Below are positions 17,131 to 25,397 of a DNA stretch of 57,781 bases, piece after piece. The position numbers were made by a program, and so were the translations under genes. The notes beneath the pieces were generated by a model, which saw nothing but the letters and a program-made list of their open reading frames with translations, made no database searches and had not been told where the DNA came from. The DNA is from Planctomycetota bacterium. Lineage in GTDB: Bacteria; Planctomycetota; UBA1135; GCA-002686595. The number at the start of each line of letters is the position of its first letter. Position 1 is the stretch's first letter. The DNA is taken from contig JAJDEV010000110.1 in assembly GCA_029259605.1 (NCBI GenBank), forward strand, positions 1-57,781, in the 5' to 3' direction.

Positions 17131-17255
17131 ATCGCCGCGATCTCGCGTCGGAAGCGGCGCGACGTCTTTCTCCGGACGGGGTTCCCGATTACGATCCGCG
17201 CGTCCCGCGAATCCGCGCTTCACCCGCGCAAAGTACTCAGGAGCATCGCCTCGAC

Positions 17256-18578
17256 ATGACCAAGACCGTCCTGATCATGGGCGCCGCAGGGAAGGACTTT
17301 CACGTCTTCAACACCTGCTATCGGGAGAACCCCGATGCGCGCGTCGTCGCCTTCACGGCCACTCAGATTCCGCACATCGACGACCGGCTGTATCCGCCTT
17401 CGCTCTCGGGGCCGCAGTACCCGGACGGCATTCCGATCGTTCCGGAGGACGAGCTCGTCGCGCTGATCGAGAAGCACTCGGTCGACGACGTCGTGTTCGC
17501 GTACTCGGATGTCAACCAGGCCTACCTCGACGAGCGTCGCAAGCTGGTCGAAGGCGCGGGTGCGACCTTCTCGATGTTCGAAGTCGATCCGACGATGATC
17601 CCGAGCTCGAAGCCCGTGATCGCCGTCGTCGCGGTTCGTACCGGATGCGGCAAGAGTCAGACGTCGCGCAAGGTCGTGTCGCTGCTCCGCGAGAAGGGGC
17701 TCAAGACGATCTCGATCCGTCACCCCATGCCGTACGGCGACCTCGCCAAGCAGGCGGTGCAGCGCTTCGCGACGCTCGACGACCTCGTCAAGCACGAGTG
17801 CACGATCGAGGAGATGGAGGAGTACGAGCCGCACATCAGCAACGGCGCGGTCGTGTACGCGGGCGTCGACTACGCGGCCATCTTGGCCGAGGCCGAGAAG
17901 GAAGCGGACGTCATCCTGTGGGACGGCGGCAACAACGACACGCCGTTCTACAAGCCCGACCTGTGGATCACGATCGCGGATCCGCTGCGTCCCGGACACG
18001 AGCTCAGCTACTTCCCCGGTCGGACGAACTTCGAGCGCGCCGACATCATCCTCATCAACAAGTGCGATTCGGCTGAAGAGGCTGACATCGCGTCGATCGA
18101 GGCCAACGCGAAGAAGTACAACCCGAGCGCGACGGTGATCCGCGGCAACTCGCCGGTCAGCGTGCCCGATCCGGACGCGATCAAGGGCAAGCGCGTGTTG
18201 ATCGTCGAGGACGGCCCGACGTTGACGCACGGCGAGATGAAGTACGGTGCGGGCACGGTCGCCGCGAAGAAGTGGGGCGCGGGCGAGATCGTCGATCCGC
18301 GGCCGTTCGCGAAGGGCGAGATCGCCGACACGTTCGCGAAGTATCCCGACATCGGCGTCGTGCTGCCCGCGATGGGTTACGGCGAGGCGCAGATGAAGGA
18401 CCTCGAAGAGACGATCAACGCGACCGACTGCGATCTCGTGCTGATCGGAACGCCGATCGATCTCGCGCGCGTGATCGATATCAAGAAGCCGACGTTGCGC
18501 GTGACCTACGACCTGGCGGACGAGGGCGGCGTGTTCCTCGAAGCGATCGAGCAGGCCATCGCGAAGAAGAACGGTTGA
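17256..18578 (+). CDS. Cyclic 2,3-diphosphoglycerate synthetase-like GTPase/ATPase
   Basis: A protein of 440 residues of the family named for archaeal cyclic 2,3-diphosphoglycerate synthetase. The N-terminus is Rossmann-like (VLIMGAAGKDFHVFNT). A P-loop AVRTGCGKSQ lies at about 126-135. ILWDGGNNDTPFY and DIILINKCDSAEEADI resemble Walker B and an NKxD base-specificity motif, which suggests GTP use. Bacterial members have no settled function. Its stop is 2 bp before the carbamoyltransferase start, so they are almost certainly co-expressed. The ATG at 17256 follows an AGGAG at 17239-17243. Confidence 0.75.
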   Translation: MTKTVLIMGAAGKDFHVFNTCYRENPDARVVAFTATQIPHIDDRLYPPSLSGPQYPDGIPIVPEDELVALIEKHSVDDVVFAYSDVNQAYLDERRKLVEGAGATFSMFEVDPTMIPSSKPVIAVVAVRTGCGKSQTSRKVVSLLREKGLKTISIRHPMPYGDLAKQAVQRFATLDDLVKHECTIEEMEEYEPHISNGAVVYAGVDYAAILAEAEKEADVILWDGGNNDTPFYKPDLWITIADPLRPGHELSYFPGRTNFERADIILINKCDSAEEADIASIEANAKKYNPSATVIRGNSPVSVPDPDAIKGKRVLIVEDGPTLTHGEMKYGAGTVAAKKWGAGEIVDPRPFAKGEIADTFAKYPDIGVVLPAMGYGEAQMKDLEETINATDCDLVLIGTPIDLARVIDIKKPTLRVTYDLADEGGVFLEAIEQAIAKKNG

Positions 18579-18580
18579 CG

Positions 18581-19624
18581 ATGGACCTCCAAGGAAGAAA
18601 CCTCGTCACGACGCTCGACCTCACGCCCGACGAGGTCCGCGGGTTGATCGATTCGGCCATCGCGCTCAAGCGCGGAGAGCGCGACGCCGCGCTCTCCCGC
18701 AAGGTCGCGGCGCTCGTGTTCTTCAACCCGTCCGTGCGTACGCGCATCTCGTGCGAATCGGCGATGGCGCGTTACGGCGGGACCGCGATCGCGATCAACC
18801 CGGGCAAGGACACGTGGAACTTCGAGACGAAGGAAGGCGTCGTGATGGACGCCAACACGCAGGAGCACATTCGCGAGCTCGCGCCCGTGATCACGCGCAT
18901 GTGCCACTTCGTCGGGATCCGCAAGTCCGAGCTCATCACCGTCGGTTCGGCGCAGGGTGAGGCGAGTGGCGACTACTACGAGCTCGCGAAGGACGAGTTC
19001 ATCCACCGCTTCATCGAGTTCGCCGAAGCGCCCGTCGTGAACCTCGAATCGAACCGCTGGCACCCGATGCAGAGCCTCGCGGACTCGACCACGATGGTCG
19101 AGAAGCTCGGCGAAACGCGCGGTCAGAAGTACGTGCTCACGTGGGCCTGGCACCCGAAGTCGCTGCCGGTCGCGACGCCGCACTCGCAGCTGATGTCGGC
19201 CGTCAACCTCGGCATGGACGTCACGGTTCTGCGCCCCGAGGGCTACGGCCTCGAGCCCGAGGTCATGGCGGCGGCGAAGGAGCGCGCCGAGGCGCTCGGC
19301 GGAACGGTCTCCGAGACGGACGACCAGGACGCCGCGTATGCAGGCGCGCGCGTCGTCTGCGCGAAGGCGTGGGCGTCGCTCGACTACTACGGACGCTTCG
19401 ATCAGGAGGCCAAGGACAAGGCACCCCTGCGTCCGGACTGGATCGTGAACGAAGCGAAGATGGCGAAGACCGCCGACGGGCTCTTCATGCACTGTCTCCC
19501 GGTGCGTCGCAACATCATCGTGACCGATGGGGTGCTCGACGGTCCGCTGTGCGTCGTGAAGGACGAGGCGGAGAACCGACTGTGGACCGCGGCGGCCGTC
19601 TTCGACGCCATCGGGAAGAAGTGA
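18581..19624 (+). CDS. N-acetylornithine (or N-succinylornithine) carbamoyltransferase family
   Basis: A carbamoyltransferase of 347 residues. The carbamoyl-phosphate site NPSVRTR (about 50-56) and INPGKDTWNFE are present. The signature HCLPVRRN near the C-terminus matches the knotted N-acetylornithine carbamoyltransferase branch rather than the HCLPMHR-type of ordinary ornithine carbamoyltransferase. It probably makes N-acetylcitrulline or N-succinylcitrulline in arginine synthesis. A YgeW-like enzyme of unknown substrate is the alternative. The downstream GNAT overlaps it by 4 bp (GTGA), so the two steps are translationally coupled. Confidence 0.8.
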   Translation: MDLQGRNLVTTLDLTPDEVRGLIDSAIALKRGERDAALSRKVAALVFFNPSVRTRISCESAMARYGGTAIAINPGKDTWNFETKEGVVMDANTQEHIRELAPVITRMCHFVGIRKSELITVGSAQGEASGDYYELAKDEFIHRFIEFAEAPVVNLESNRWHPMQSLADSTTMVEKLGETRGQKYVLTWAWHPKSLPVATPHSQLMSAVNLGMDVTVLRPEGYGLEPEVMAAAKERAEALGGTVSETDDQDAAYAGARVVCAKAWASLDYYGRFDQEAKDKAPLRPDWIVNEAKMAKTADGLFMHCLPVRRNIIVTDGVLDGPLCVVKDEAENRLWTAAAVFDAIGKK

Positions 19625-20181
19625 CGCGCGAAGCGGACAGCGCCGCGGCGATCGTCGTGCGGGAGACGACTCCCGACGACGCGGCGTTCGCCGAGCCCGC
19701 GTCCGCGCTGATCGAACTCCTTTCGGTCGAGTACGACATCGCGCGGCGCACGCCCGATTGGCTGCGCGCGAAGATCGTGAAGCGGCGCGCCGCGGTCGCG
19801 CTCGAAGCCGGCGAGCTCGTCGGCTTCGGGTACTGGTCGGCCTGGGAGAACGACGCGTTCGTTTCGCACTCCGGCCTGGTCGTGCGGCCCGACCACATGG
19901 GCCTCGGCCTCGGTCGGCGCCTCAAGATGGTGCTGTTCGAGTCGTCGCTCGCGCAGCTCCCGAACGCGACCATGATGAGCCTGACGACATCGGCCCAGGT
20001 CAAGCGCCTCAACGCGTCGCTCGGGTTCCGCGTCGTTCCGCTCGACCAGCTCACGAAGGATCCGTCGTTCTGGGCGGGTTGCGCGGCGTGCCGCAACTAC
20101 GCGGACGTGCAAGCGCGCGGCGAACTCTGCTGCTGCGAAGGGATGATCCGGACGCCGGACACGCGGAGTACGCAGCGATGA
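19621..20181 (+). CDS. GNAT family N-acetyltransferase with Cys-rich tail
   Basis: A protein of 186 residues with the GNAT fold. The acetyl-CoA loop is RPDHMGLGLGRRL (about 93-105), and LNASLGFRVVPL is the terminal strand. The C-terminus has an unusual Cys-rich segment (WAGCAACRNYADV and LCCCEGM) that could bind metal. Because it overlaps an N-acetylornithine-type carbamoyltransferase gene, a role as an acetyltransferase of the arginine route is a reasonable inference, not shown by sequence. The GTG start overlaps the upstream stop. Its own stop overlaps crcB (ATGA). Confidence 0.75.
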   Translation: MTREADSAAAIVVRETTPDDAAFAEPASALIELLSVEYDIARRTPDWLRAKIVKRRAAVALEAGELVGFGYWSAWENDAFVSHSGLVVRPDHMGLGLGRRLKMVLFESSLAQLPNATMMSLTTSAQVKRLNASLGFRVVPLDQLTKDPSFWAGCAACRNYADVQARGELCCCEGMIRTPDTRSTQR

Positions 20182-20555
20182 CGCCCTGGCTCGCGGTAGG
20201 GTTCGGCGGCTTCTTCGGCGCGATCGCGCGCTACGGACTGTCGAACCTCATTCACCGGCGCTTCGGCGAGACGTTTCCGGGAGGAACGCTCGCCGTGAAC
20301 ATGCTCGGTTGTCTCCTGATCGGCGCGCTCTGGACGCTCGTCGAGGAGCGCGACTTCTTCTCGCCGAGTGCGCGCCTCGCGCTCGGCGTCGGCTTCCTCG
20401 GGAGCCTGACGACCTTCTCGACGTTCGGTCACGAAACGGTCGAACTCATGCGCGAGGGCCAGACGCGCATGGCGCTGTTCAGCGTCGGTGCGAACCTCGT
20501 CCTCGGACTCGTCGCCGTTCTCGCCGGACGCGGCTTGGTGCGCTTCCTTGGCTGA
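20178..20555 (+). CDS. crcB: Fluoride ion channel CrcB/Fluc
   Basis: A small membrane protein of 125 residues with four hydrophobic helices that exports fluoride as a dual-topology dimer. Signatures are GGFFGAIARYGLS, GTLAVNMLGCLLIG with the conserved Asn, and GSLTTFSTFGHE with the TTFSTF polar track. The start overlaps the GNAT stop by 4 bp and the next gene starts inside its 3' end, so it is embedded in an amino-acid operon. I saw no fluoride riboswitch upstream of the operon. Confidence 0.93.
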   Translation: MTPWLAVGFGGFFGAIARYGLSNLIHRRFGETFPGGTLAVNMLGCLLIGALWTLVEERDFFSPSARLALGVGFLGSLTTFSTFGHETVELMREGQTRMALFSVGANLVLGLVAVLAGRGLVRFLG

Positions 20556-21792
20556 CGACCTCGCCGGTTCGCTCGCGCGCATCCGCGAGGCGGCCGTCCG
20601 CCTCGAGCCGTTCCTGCGTCGCACGCCGACGATCCACTCGCACACGTTCAGCGAGAGCGCCGGATGCCGCGTGTTCCTCAAGCTCGAGAACCTGCAGCGC
20701 ACGGGCGCGTTCAAGCTGCGCGGCGCGGCGAACCGCGTGCTCACGCTGCGCGAGGACGAGCGCGCGCGAGGCCTCATCGCGGCGTCGGCGGGCAATCACG
20801 CGCAGGGCGTCGCGCTCGCGGCGAAGCAGGTCGGCGTTCCCGCGACGATCGTCATGCCCGTGCAGACGCCGCTGCTCAAGATCCGCCGCACCGAGGGGTA
20901 CGGCGCGACCATCGTGCTGTTCGGCGCGAGCTGGGACGAAGCGCAGGCGCACGCCCTCGAACTCGCCGCGCAATCGGGCGCGGTCGTCGTTCATCCGTTC
21001 GACGACGAGCGCGTGATCGAGGGGCAGGGGACGGTCGGACTCGAGATCCTCGCGGACGTGCCCGACGTCGAGACGGTGCTCGTTCCCGTCGGTGGTGGTG
21101 GCTTGATCGCCGGCGTCGCGCTCGTGCTCGCGGCGTTGCGACCGGACGTGCGTCTGATCGGGGTCCAGGCCGAGGGCGCGGCGCCAATGGTGCGCTCGTT
21201 CGCCCAACGCTCGACCGGTGTGCGCGTCGACGAGCCGAACCCGCACACGCTCGCCGACGGGATTCGTGTCGGACGCTTCGGAACGCTGACGTGGGACGTC
21301 GTGCGCGAACACGTGCACGAGATGGTCACCGTGTCGGACGCCGAGATCACCGCAGCCGTCGTCCAGGCGATCGAGAAGAGCAAGGTCGTCGCCGAACCCG
21401 CCGGTGTCGTCGGCATGGCGGCGCTCATGTCGGGACGCATCGCCGTCCATCCGGAGGAGCGCGTGTGCTGCCTCGTCTCCGGGGGCAACATCGACCTGAC
21501 GCTGCTCGCGCGCGTGATCGAGAGCGGACTCGCGAACACGGGCTACTACCACCTGCTCAAGCTGCGCATGCGCGACGCGGCGGGGCAGCTCGAGCGCGTC
21601 GTCTCGGTGGTCGCCACGCACGGCGGCAACATCCTCGACATCCAGCACTACCGCGCGGGCTGGAAGGTGCCGGTTGGCTACGTCGACGTCGAGATCCTGA
21701 TGGAGACGCGCGCACCCGAGGAAGGCGCGGCGATCGAAGCGGCGCTGACCGAGCGCGGGATCGAAGTGACGTCGAACGAAGCTCCGGGCTAA
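20548..21792 (+). CDS. ilvA: Threonine ammonia-lyase (threonine dehydratase) with ACT domain
   Basis: A PLP enzyme of about 414 residues converting threonine to 2-oxobutyrate for isoleucine synthesis, or degrading threonine. The PLP lysine lies in TGAFKLRGA (about Lys56). SAGNHAQGVALAA and VPVGGGGLIAG (phosphate-binding Gly loop) and LVSGGNIDL are typical. One C-terminal ACT domain (YYHLLKLRMRD to VPVGYVDVEI) suggests allosteric control. The start is uncertain: TTG at 20548, overlapping the crcB end, gives the usual N-terminus; upstream in-frame sequence lies inside crcB. It converges with a 4-bp overlap on the next gene. Confidence 0.9.
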   Translation: MADDLAGSLARIREAAVRLEPFLRRTPTIHSHTFSESAGCRVFLKLENLQRTGAFKLRGAANRVLTLREDERARGLIAASAGNHAQGVALAAKQVGVPATIVMPVQTPLLKIRRTEGYGATIVLFGASWDEAQAHALELAAQSGAVVVHPFDDERVIEGQGTVGLEILADVPDVETVLVPVGGGGLIAGVALVLAALRPDVRLIGVQAEGAAPMVRSFAQRSTGVRVDEPNPHTLADGIRVGRFGTLTWDVVREHVHEMVTVSDAEITAAVVQAIEKSKVVAEPAGVVGMAALMSGRIAVHPEERVCCLVSGGNIDLTLLARVIESGLANTGYYHLLKLRMRDAAGQLERVVSVVATHGGNILDIQHYRAGWKVPVGYVDVEILMETRAPEEGAAIEAALTERGIEVTSNEAPG

Positions 21793-22562
21793 CCCGCGCG
21801 CTTCGTCGCGCCGTCGCCTCCGGATTGCTCGCGCAGCGCTTCGGTCACGTCGGTCCAGGTCGCGATGCCGAGCTCGACGAGCGTCGCGCCGAGCCACTTG
21901 CCCGTCTTCTTCTGAATCTTCAAGGCGCGCTCGAGTTGCCCGCGGTCGATCAAACGCCTCGCGATCATGATCTCGCCCAGGCGTTTCGGGGTCGGCGGCG
22001 CGTTCGTCGGCGCTTCCTGAACGGGTTCCGCGGCGTTGGAATCCGAGAGCGTCGCGCGCAGCCGCACGGCGGACTCCACGTCGTCGCGCGTGACGCGTCC
22101 CATGTCGCACAGGACCTCGCCGAGCCGTTTGTTGCCCTCGCGTCCCACCCGATCCAGCGCCTCGTCGATGTCGTCCTGGGTGACGAAGCCGAGCTGGATC
22201 AGGAACTGTCCGATGGAGAGATCGTTGAGCGTTTGCAGCGTGCGCGGCTCGTCCTCCGACACGGCCTGCGTGTCGCCGTCGAGCACGGTCTCGATCTCTT
22301 GCGCGACGATGCGCACGAGCCGCACGGCGAGCGTGTGCAGTTCCGCGCCGACGTCGTCGCCGAGGCGCGGCACGCAGCGCACGAGGACGGCCGCGGCGTG
22401 CAAGCACCCGGCGAGGCCTTCGTCGTGCGGCCGAACCCGGTCTCGTCGACCGAGAATGCGGGCGAGGATCACGGAGTTCGCGTCCGCGTTCGAAACCTTC
22501 GCTCGCGCGAGTTGCGCGGCGAGTTCCTTGATCGCGACGCTTTGATTCGACGGCTTGCTCAT
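21789..22562 (-). CDS. T2SS-E-N/MshEN-like domain protein
   Basis: A soluble protein of 257 residues of unknown function. It contains three repeats of the type found at the N-terminus of GspE/PilB ATPases (MshEN-like): IGQFLIQLGFVTQDDIDEAL, LGEVLCDMGRVTRDDVESAV and LGEIMIARRLIDRGQLERAL, the last continuing to LGATLVELGIATW. MshEN domains can bind c-di-GMP, so a signalling or scaffold role is possible. The ATPase part is absent. ATG 22562 (MSKPSNQSV) is preferred to the longer in-frame start at 22610, which adds a Pro/Arg-rich stretch. Confidence 0.65.
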   Translation of the reverse strand: MSKPSNQSVAIKELAAQLARAKVSNADANSVILARILGRRDRVRPHDEGLAGCLHAAAVLVRCVPRLGDDVGAELHTLAVRLVRIVAQEIETVLDGDTQAVSEDEPRTLQTLNDLSIGQFLIQLGFVTQDDIDEALDRVGREGNKRLGEVLCDMGRVTRDDVESAVRLRATLSDSNAAEPVQEAPTNAPPTPKRLGEIMIARRLIDRGQLERALKIQKKTGKWLGATLVELGIATWTDVTEALREQSGGDGATKRAG

Positions 22563-22677
22563 GAACCCCGGCGCGCGGTCCTGGAAGCCCGTCGGCGCGC
22601 GCTCTAGCATCGACGCGAACGCCCGCTCGGCTTGATTCCGTGGTGCGCCGCGCGCGCGGATGGCGCGCTGCCGCCGC

Positions 22678-23073
22678 TCAGGCCCCGCTCGCGCCCGTCA
22701 GCAGCGCCTGAAGCTGCGCCGGATCCTGGGGACCGGATGCGCCGGTCACGAACGTTCCGTCGGGCTCGGCGATCACCAGGATCGGGAGCATCGTCGCGTT
22801 CTTCAGCGCGAAGAGGAGCTTGTGCACCTCCGGCTGCGGGAGATCGGCGTCGCCCGCGAGCAGCACGAAGTGGGCGTCCAGCAGCGGGGCGATATCGGGG
22901 CGCGGGAGGATGGCCTGCACGAGGCTCCTGCATCCGCCTCAGAGTTCGCGGCCGATCTCGACGAAGATGCGCTTGTTCTCGGCCTTCGCCTTGGCGGCCG
23001 CCTCGCTCCAGTCGACGTGCCAGTCGTGGGCGCCGCGGTCGTCGAAGTGGGGGTGCTTTCTCTTGTCGCTCAT
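22678..23073 (-). CDS. Thioredoxin-like selenoprotein with U-G-G-C motif (UGA = Sec45)
   Basis: Read through one in-frame UGA at 22941-22939, this gene encodes 131 residues: MSDKRKHPHF, an amphipathic segment WSEAAAKAKAENK, then strand RIFVEIGREL, Sec45-Gly-Gly-Cys48, RSLVQAILPRPDIAPLLDAH, a hydrophobic strand FVLLAGD and a cis-Pro-like MLPILVIAEPDG. This is the order of a thioredoxin fold, with the UGA exactly at the first redox position of the CxxC motif. Neither half alone makes a domain. A SECIS-like hairpin follows the UGA, and selA lies 7 kb away. A TACGAT hexamer (complement of 23081-23086) ends 7 nt before the ATG, so translation may start leaderless. It is likely a cytoplasmic thiol/selenol oxidoreductase; substrates are unknown. 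The alternative is a nonsense-mutated Cys gene. Confidence 0.85.
22908..22935 (-). promoter_or_regulatory. Candidate bacterial SECIS element (thioredoxin-like gene)
   Basis: On the coding strand, GGATG (7-11, counting the UGA as 1-3) pairs with CATCC (30-34). Inside it GCCT (17-20) pairs with AGGC (26-29), closing the 5-nt loop CGTGC. Seventeen nucleotides separate the UGA from the loop, and a G is the second loop base. Both fit the published bacterial SECIS pattern. The 5' side has a 5-nt bulge. The folding was done by eye. Confidence 0.65.
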
Positions 23074-23175
23074 GGCGGTCATCGTAGCGAGTGCGACGGA
23101 TCGGCCGTACGCTCGGCGGAAGCGCGCCGGGGGCTTTCCCATAACACGAACGCGACGGCCACGCGCACCCACTCG

Positions 23176-23724
23176 ATGACCCGCCTCCGCCTCTCCTCGC
23201 TCCTGCCGAAAGGGAGGGCACTGATCTGGACGATCGTGGCGCTGGTTCTGATTCCGGTCGCGTTGCTGCTGTTCGCGTCGCTCTTTCGGATCCATGTGAC
23301 GCTCGATCTGGCGGCGGTCCTCGAGGCCTTCGCGCTCGGGTTGCTCGCCGTCACGGTGTTCCACCTCGTGCGTCACTGGCTGAAGCCCAAGGAAACGGTC
23401 GCGATCGGATACCGCGTGAAGCTCGAGCAGCCCATGATGCCCGTGGTCGGTCGCTATTCGTTTCGGCTCGAGGTGTTCTACGAGGTCGAGCACAAGGGCG
23501 AGCGCGCGCGCGTCGACCAAGGCACGATCGAGCTGCGGTTCCGCAAGGCGGACCATCCGGACATGCTCGCGTGGTGCTGTGAGAAGATCGGCGAGCACCT
23601 CGGCAAGCACGTGGGGCACGCACACGAGTGCTACCCGGACGCGCGCGTGGTCCTGCCGCCGGAGCCGACGCCGGCGCTGCTCGAGCGCCAGGTCGGTGCC
23701 GTCGAGCCCGAGCAGCCCGGATGA
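23176..23724 (+). CDS. Membrane-anchored protein of unknown function
   Basis: A protein of 182 residues with two hydrophobic helices near the N-terminus (about 18-36 and 48-64: LIWTIVALVLIPVALLLFAS and LEAFALGLLAVTVFHLV). A charged, beta-rich domain follows (IGYRVKLEQP, YSFRLEVFYEVEHKGER), ending in a segment with His and Cys (WCCEKIGEHLGKHVGHAHEC). I recognise no family. It is divergent from the candidate selenoprotein, about 100 bp apart. Its C-terminal residues and TGA stop are provided by the left end of repeat A3. Confidence 0.6.
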   Translation: MTRLRLSSLLPKGRALIWTIVALVLIPVALLLFASLFRIHVTLDLAAVLEAFALGLLAVTVFHLVRHWLKPKETVAIGYRVKLEQPMMPVVGRYSFRLEVFYEVEHKGERARVDQGTIELRFRKADHPDMLAWCCEKIGEHLGKHVGHAHECYPDARVVLPPEPTPALLERQVGAVEPEQPG

Positions 23725-23893
23725 TTCATGACGCTTCACCGAGATCGACGCAGCTACGCGCCATCTCAGCACGTCCCTCCCTCACCGGGTTCGACGACGC
23801 GTCAAGGTCGCCTGCACGCGCTTCGGTCGCGAAGCGCTGATCTGGCGCGCATCTGCGTCGATCTCGGCAAAGCCTCATGAAGAACCCGGGCTC
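23714..23893. repeat. MITE-like repeat, family A, copy 3
   Basis: It begins AGCCCGGATGATTCATGACG and ends ATGAAGAACCCGGGCTCG. The terminal CTAG is degenerate at both ends. It overlaps the end of the preceding gene and gives its stop codon. Confidence 0.85.
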
Positions 23894-23966
23894 GTGAGTT
23901 CCGCGAAGGCCTGCTCGCCTCCGATTCCGCGCTAATGCTCGCGGCCTGTCTCCCGTAGTCCGGTCC

Positions 23967-25145
23967 ATGGACGCCGGACCCCATCGCTCGACCGCACCGC
24001 CGCCCGCTTTCAGCGGGCTGTTCTCGCGCGGCTTCCTGTTCGCGCTCGTCATAGCCCTCAGCCTCTGGACGCTCGGACGCGAAGCGTTCCGCGGTTCGTT
24101 GCTCGTGCCCGACGCGGAGTCGCGCGTCATCGCGCCGCGCGGCGAGCTGGCGGCCGACGAGCGCTCGACGATCGAGCTGTTCGAGGCAGCGGCACCATCC
24201 GTCGTTCACATCCAGACGACGCGCACTGAGCCGCGTCGCGGGTTCTTCTCGAGCCGCGCGGTCGAAGTGCCCGAGGGATCCGGCACGGGCTTCGTGTGGG
24301 ACACGGAGGGGCACGTCGTCACGAACTACCACGTGGTGCAGAACGCGGAGAGCGCCTACGTCATCCTGCAGGACGGCGGTAAGGCGTACCCCGCGCGCTT
24401 CGTCGGCGGAGCGCCCGACTCGGACCTCGCGGTCCTGCGCATCGAGGCGCCCGAGTCGAAGCTCGTCCCCATCGCGTTGGGGGAGTCGAAGAATCTGCGC
24501 GTCGGGCAACGCGTCTTCGCGATCGGCAACCCGTTCGGACTCGACAAGACGCTGACGACCGGCGTGATCAGCGGGCTCGAGCGCATGATCACGTCGGTGA
24601 CGAACATGACGATCCACGGTGTGATCCAGACGGACGCGGCGATCAACCCGGGCAACTCGGGTGGCCCCTTGCTCGACAGCGCCGGGCGGCTGATCGGCGT
24701 GAACACTGCGATCAAGAGCCCGACCGGTTCGTACGCGGGGATCGGATTCGCGGTGCCCGTCGACCTCGTCAATCAAAAGGTGCCCCGCATCCTGCGCACC
24801 GGTTTCGCCGAGCGCGCGGGGCTCGGGATCTACATCGGGCCGGACGAGTGGGGGACGGAGCAGGGGCTCCTCGGCGCTGTCATCGATCAGGTCGTTCCCG
24901 GCGGAGCCGCGGACCGCGCGGGCCTTCGCGGTTCGCGCCACTTCGGGGACGGCTCGATCGAACTCGGCGACGTCATCGTCGCGATCGACGACGTCGAGAT
25001 CGACGGCAAGGAGGACCTCTTCGCCGCCCTGCATCGCTACGAGGCGGGACAATCGGTGGGCGTGACCGTCCACCGTTTCGCGGAAGACGGGTCCGACGCC
25101 CGCCATCGACTCGACGTCACGCTCCAGGCGCTTCGCTCACGCTAG
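23967..25145 (+). CDS. HtrA/DegP-type serine protease (S1C) with one PDZ domain
   Basis: A protein of 392 residues anchored by an N-terminal hydrophobic helix (about 20-36, GFLFALVIALSLWTLG), acting in the periplasm or cell envelope on misfolded proteins. The catalytic triad is His122 (TNYHVV), Asp153 (DSDLAVL) and Ser231 (GNSGGPLL). A single PDZ domain covers about 280-385 (LLGAVIDQVVPGGAADRAGL, LGDVIVAIDDVEIDG). The single PDZ is DegS-like in layout. A TAATGC hexamer lies about 35 nt before the ATG. The TAG stop lies in the CTAG that starts repeat A4. Confidence 0.92.
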   Translation: MDAGPHRSTAPPPAFSGLFSRGFLFALVIALSLWTLGREAFRGSLLVPDAESRVIAPRGELAADERSTIELFEAAAPSVVHIQTTRTEPRRGFFSSRAVEVPEGSGTGFVWDTEGHVVTNYHVVQNAESAYVILQDGGKAYPARFVGGAPDSDLAVLRIEAPESKLVPIALGESKNLRVGQRVFAIGNPFGLDKTLTTGVISGLERMITSVTNMTIHGVIQTDAAINPGNSGGPLLDSAGRLIGVNTAIKSPTGSYAGIGFAVPVDLVNQKVPRILRTGFAERAGLGIYIGPDEWGTEQGLLGAVIDQVVPGGAADRAGLRGSRHFGDGSIELGDVIVAIDDVEIDGKEDLFAALHRYEAGQSVGVTVHRFAEDGSDARHRLDVTLQALRSR

Positions 25146-25182
25146 CCCGGGTTCTTCCTGAGGCTTGGCCGAGATCGACTAG
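25142..25182. repeat. MITE-like repeat, family A, truncated left end (copy 4)
   Basis: Only the left arm of family A remains (CTAGCCCGGGTTCTTCCTGA onward to GAGATCGA). It is interrupted at 25179 by family B copy 2. Its CTAG holds the htrA stop. The junction suggests that B inserted into A, or that recombination occurred between CTAG sites. Confidence 0.8.
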
Positions 25183-25344
25183 CAGGCCCTGGTGAAACTC
25201 ACGACATCCTCGAAGGGCGCTGAATTCGCGCTGCCTGCGTTGCGCCTCCTCCGAGGTTCCAACGAATACGCGTCGCCAGCGCGCCTTGACAGCACGAACT
25301 CATCACCCTTCGAGGACGCCGTGAGTTTCACCACGGCCTGCTAG
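25179..25344. repeat. MITE-like repeat, family B, copy 2
   Basis: A full-length family B element starting CTAGCAGGCCCTGGTGAAAC and ending CACGGCCTGCTAG, with near-perfect inverted arms of about 40 bp. Confidence 0.85.
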
Positions 25345-25397
25345 GCGGCGCGCGGGCCGCTCGCGCCCGACAGTCGGATCCGCTAGCTTCTCTTCCA

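Noticed and set aside
17131-17255. Fluoride riboswitch upstream of the crcB-containing operon
   Set aside because: I could not find the expected conserved core in this short leader, and crcB is the fourth gene of the unit.
16471-17255. tRNA-Sec (selC) near selA
   Set aside because: I found no cloverleaf-like sequence with an anticodon TCA near selA or elsewhere in the window.
22678-23073. Reading the TGA as a nonsense mutation splitting a pseudogene
   Set aside because: The UGA falls exactly at the redox position, a SECIS-like hairpin follows, and selA is present. Decay is possible but less likely.
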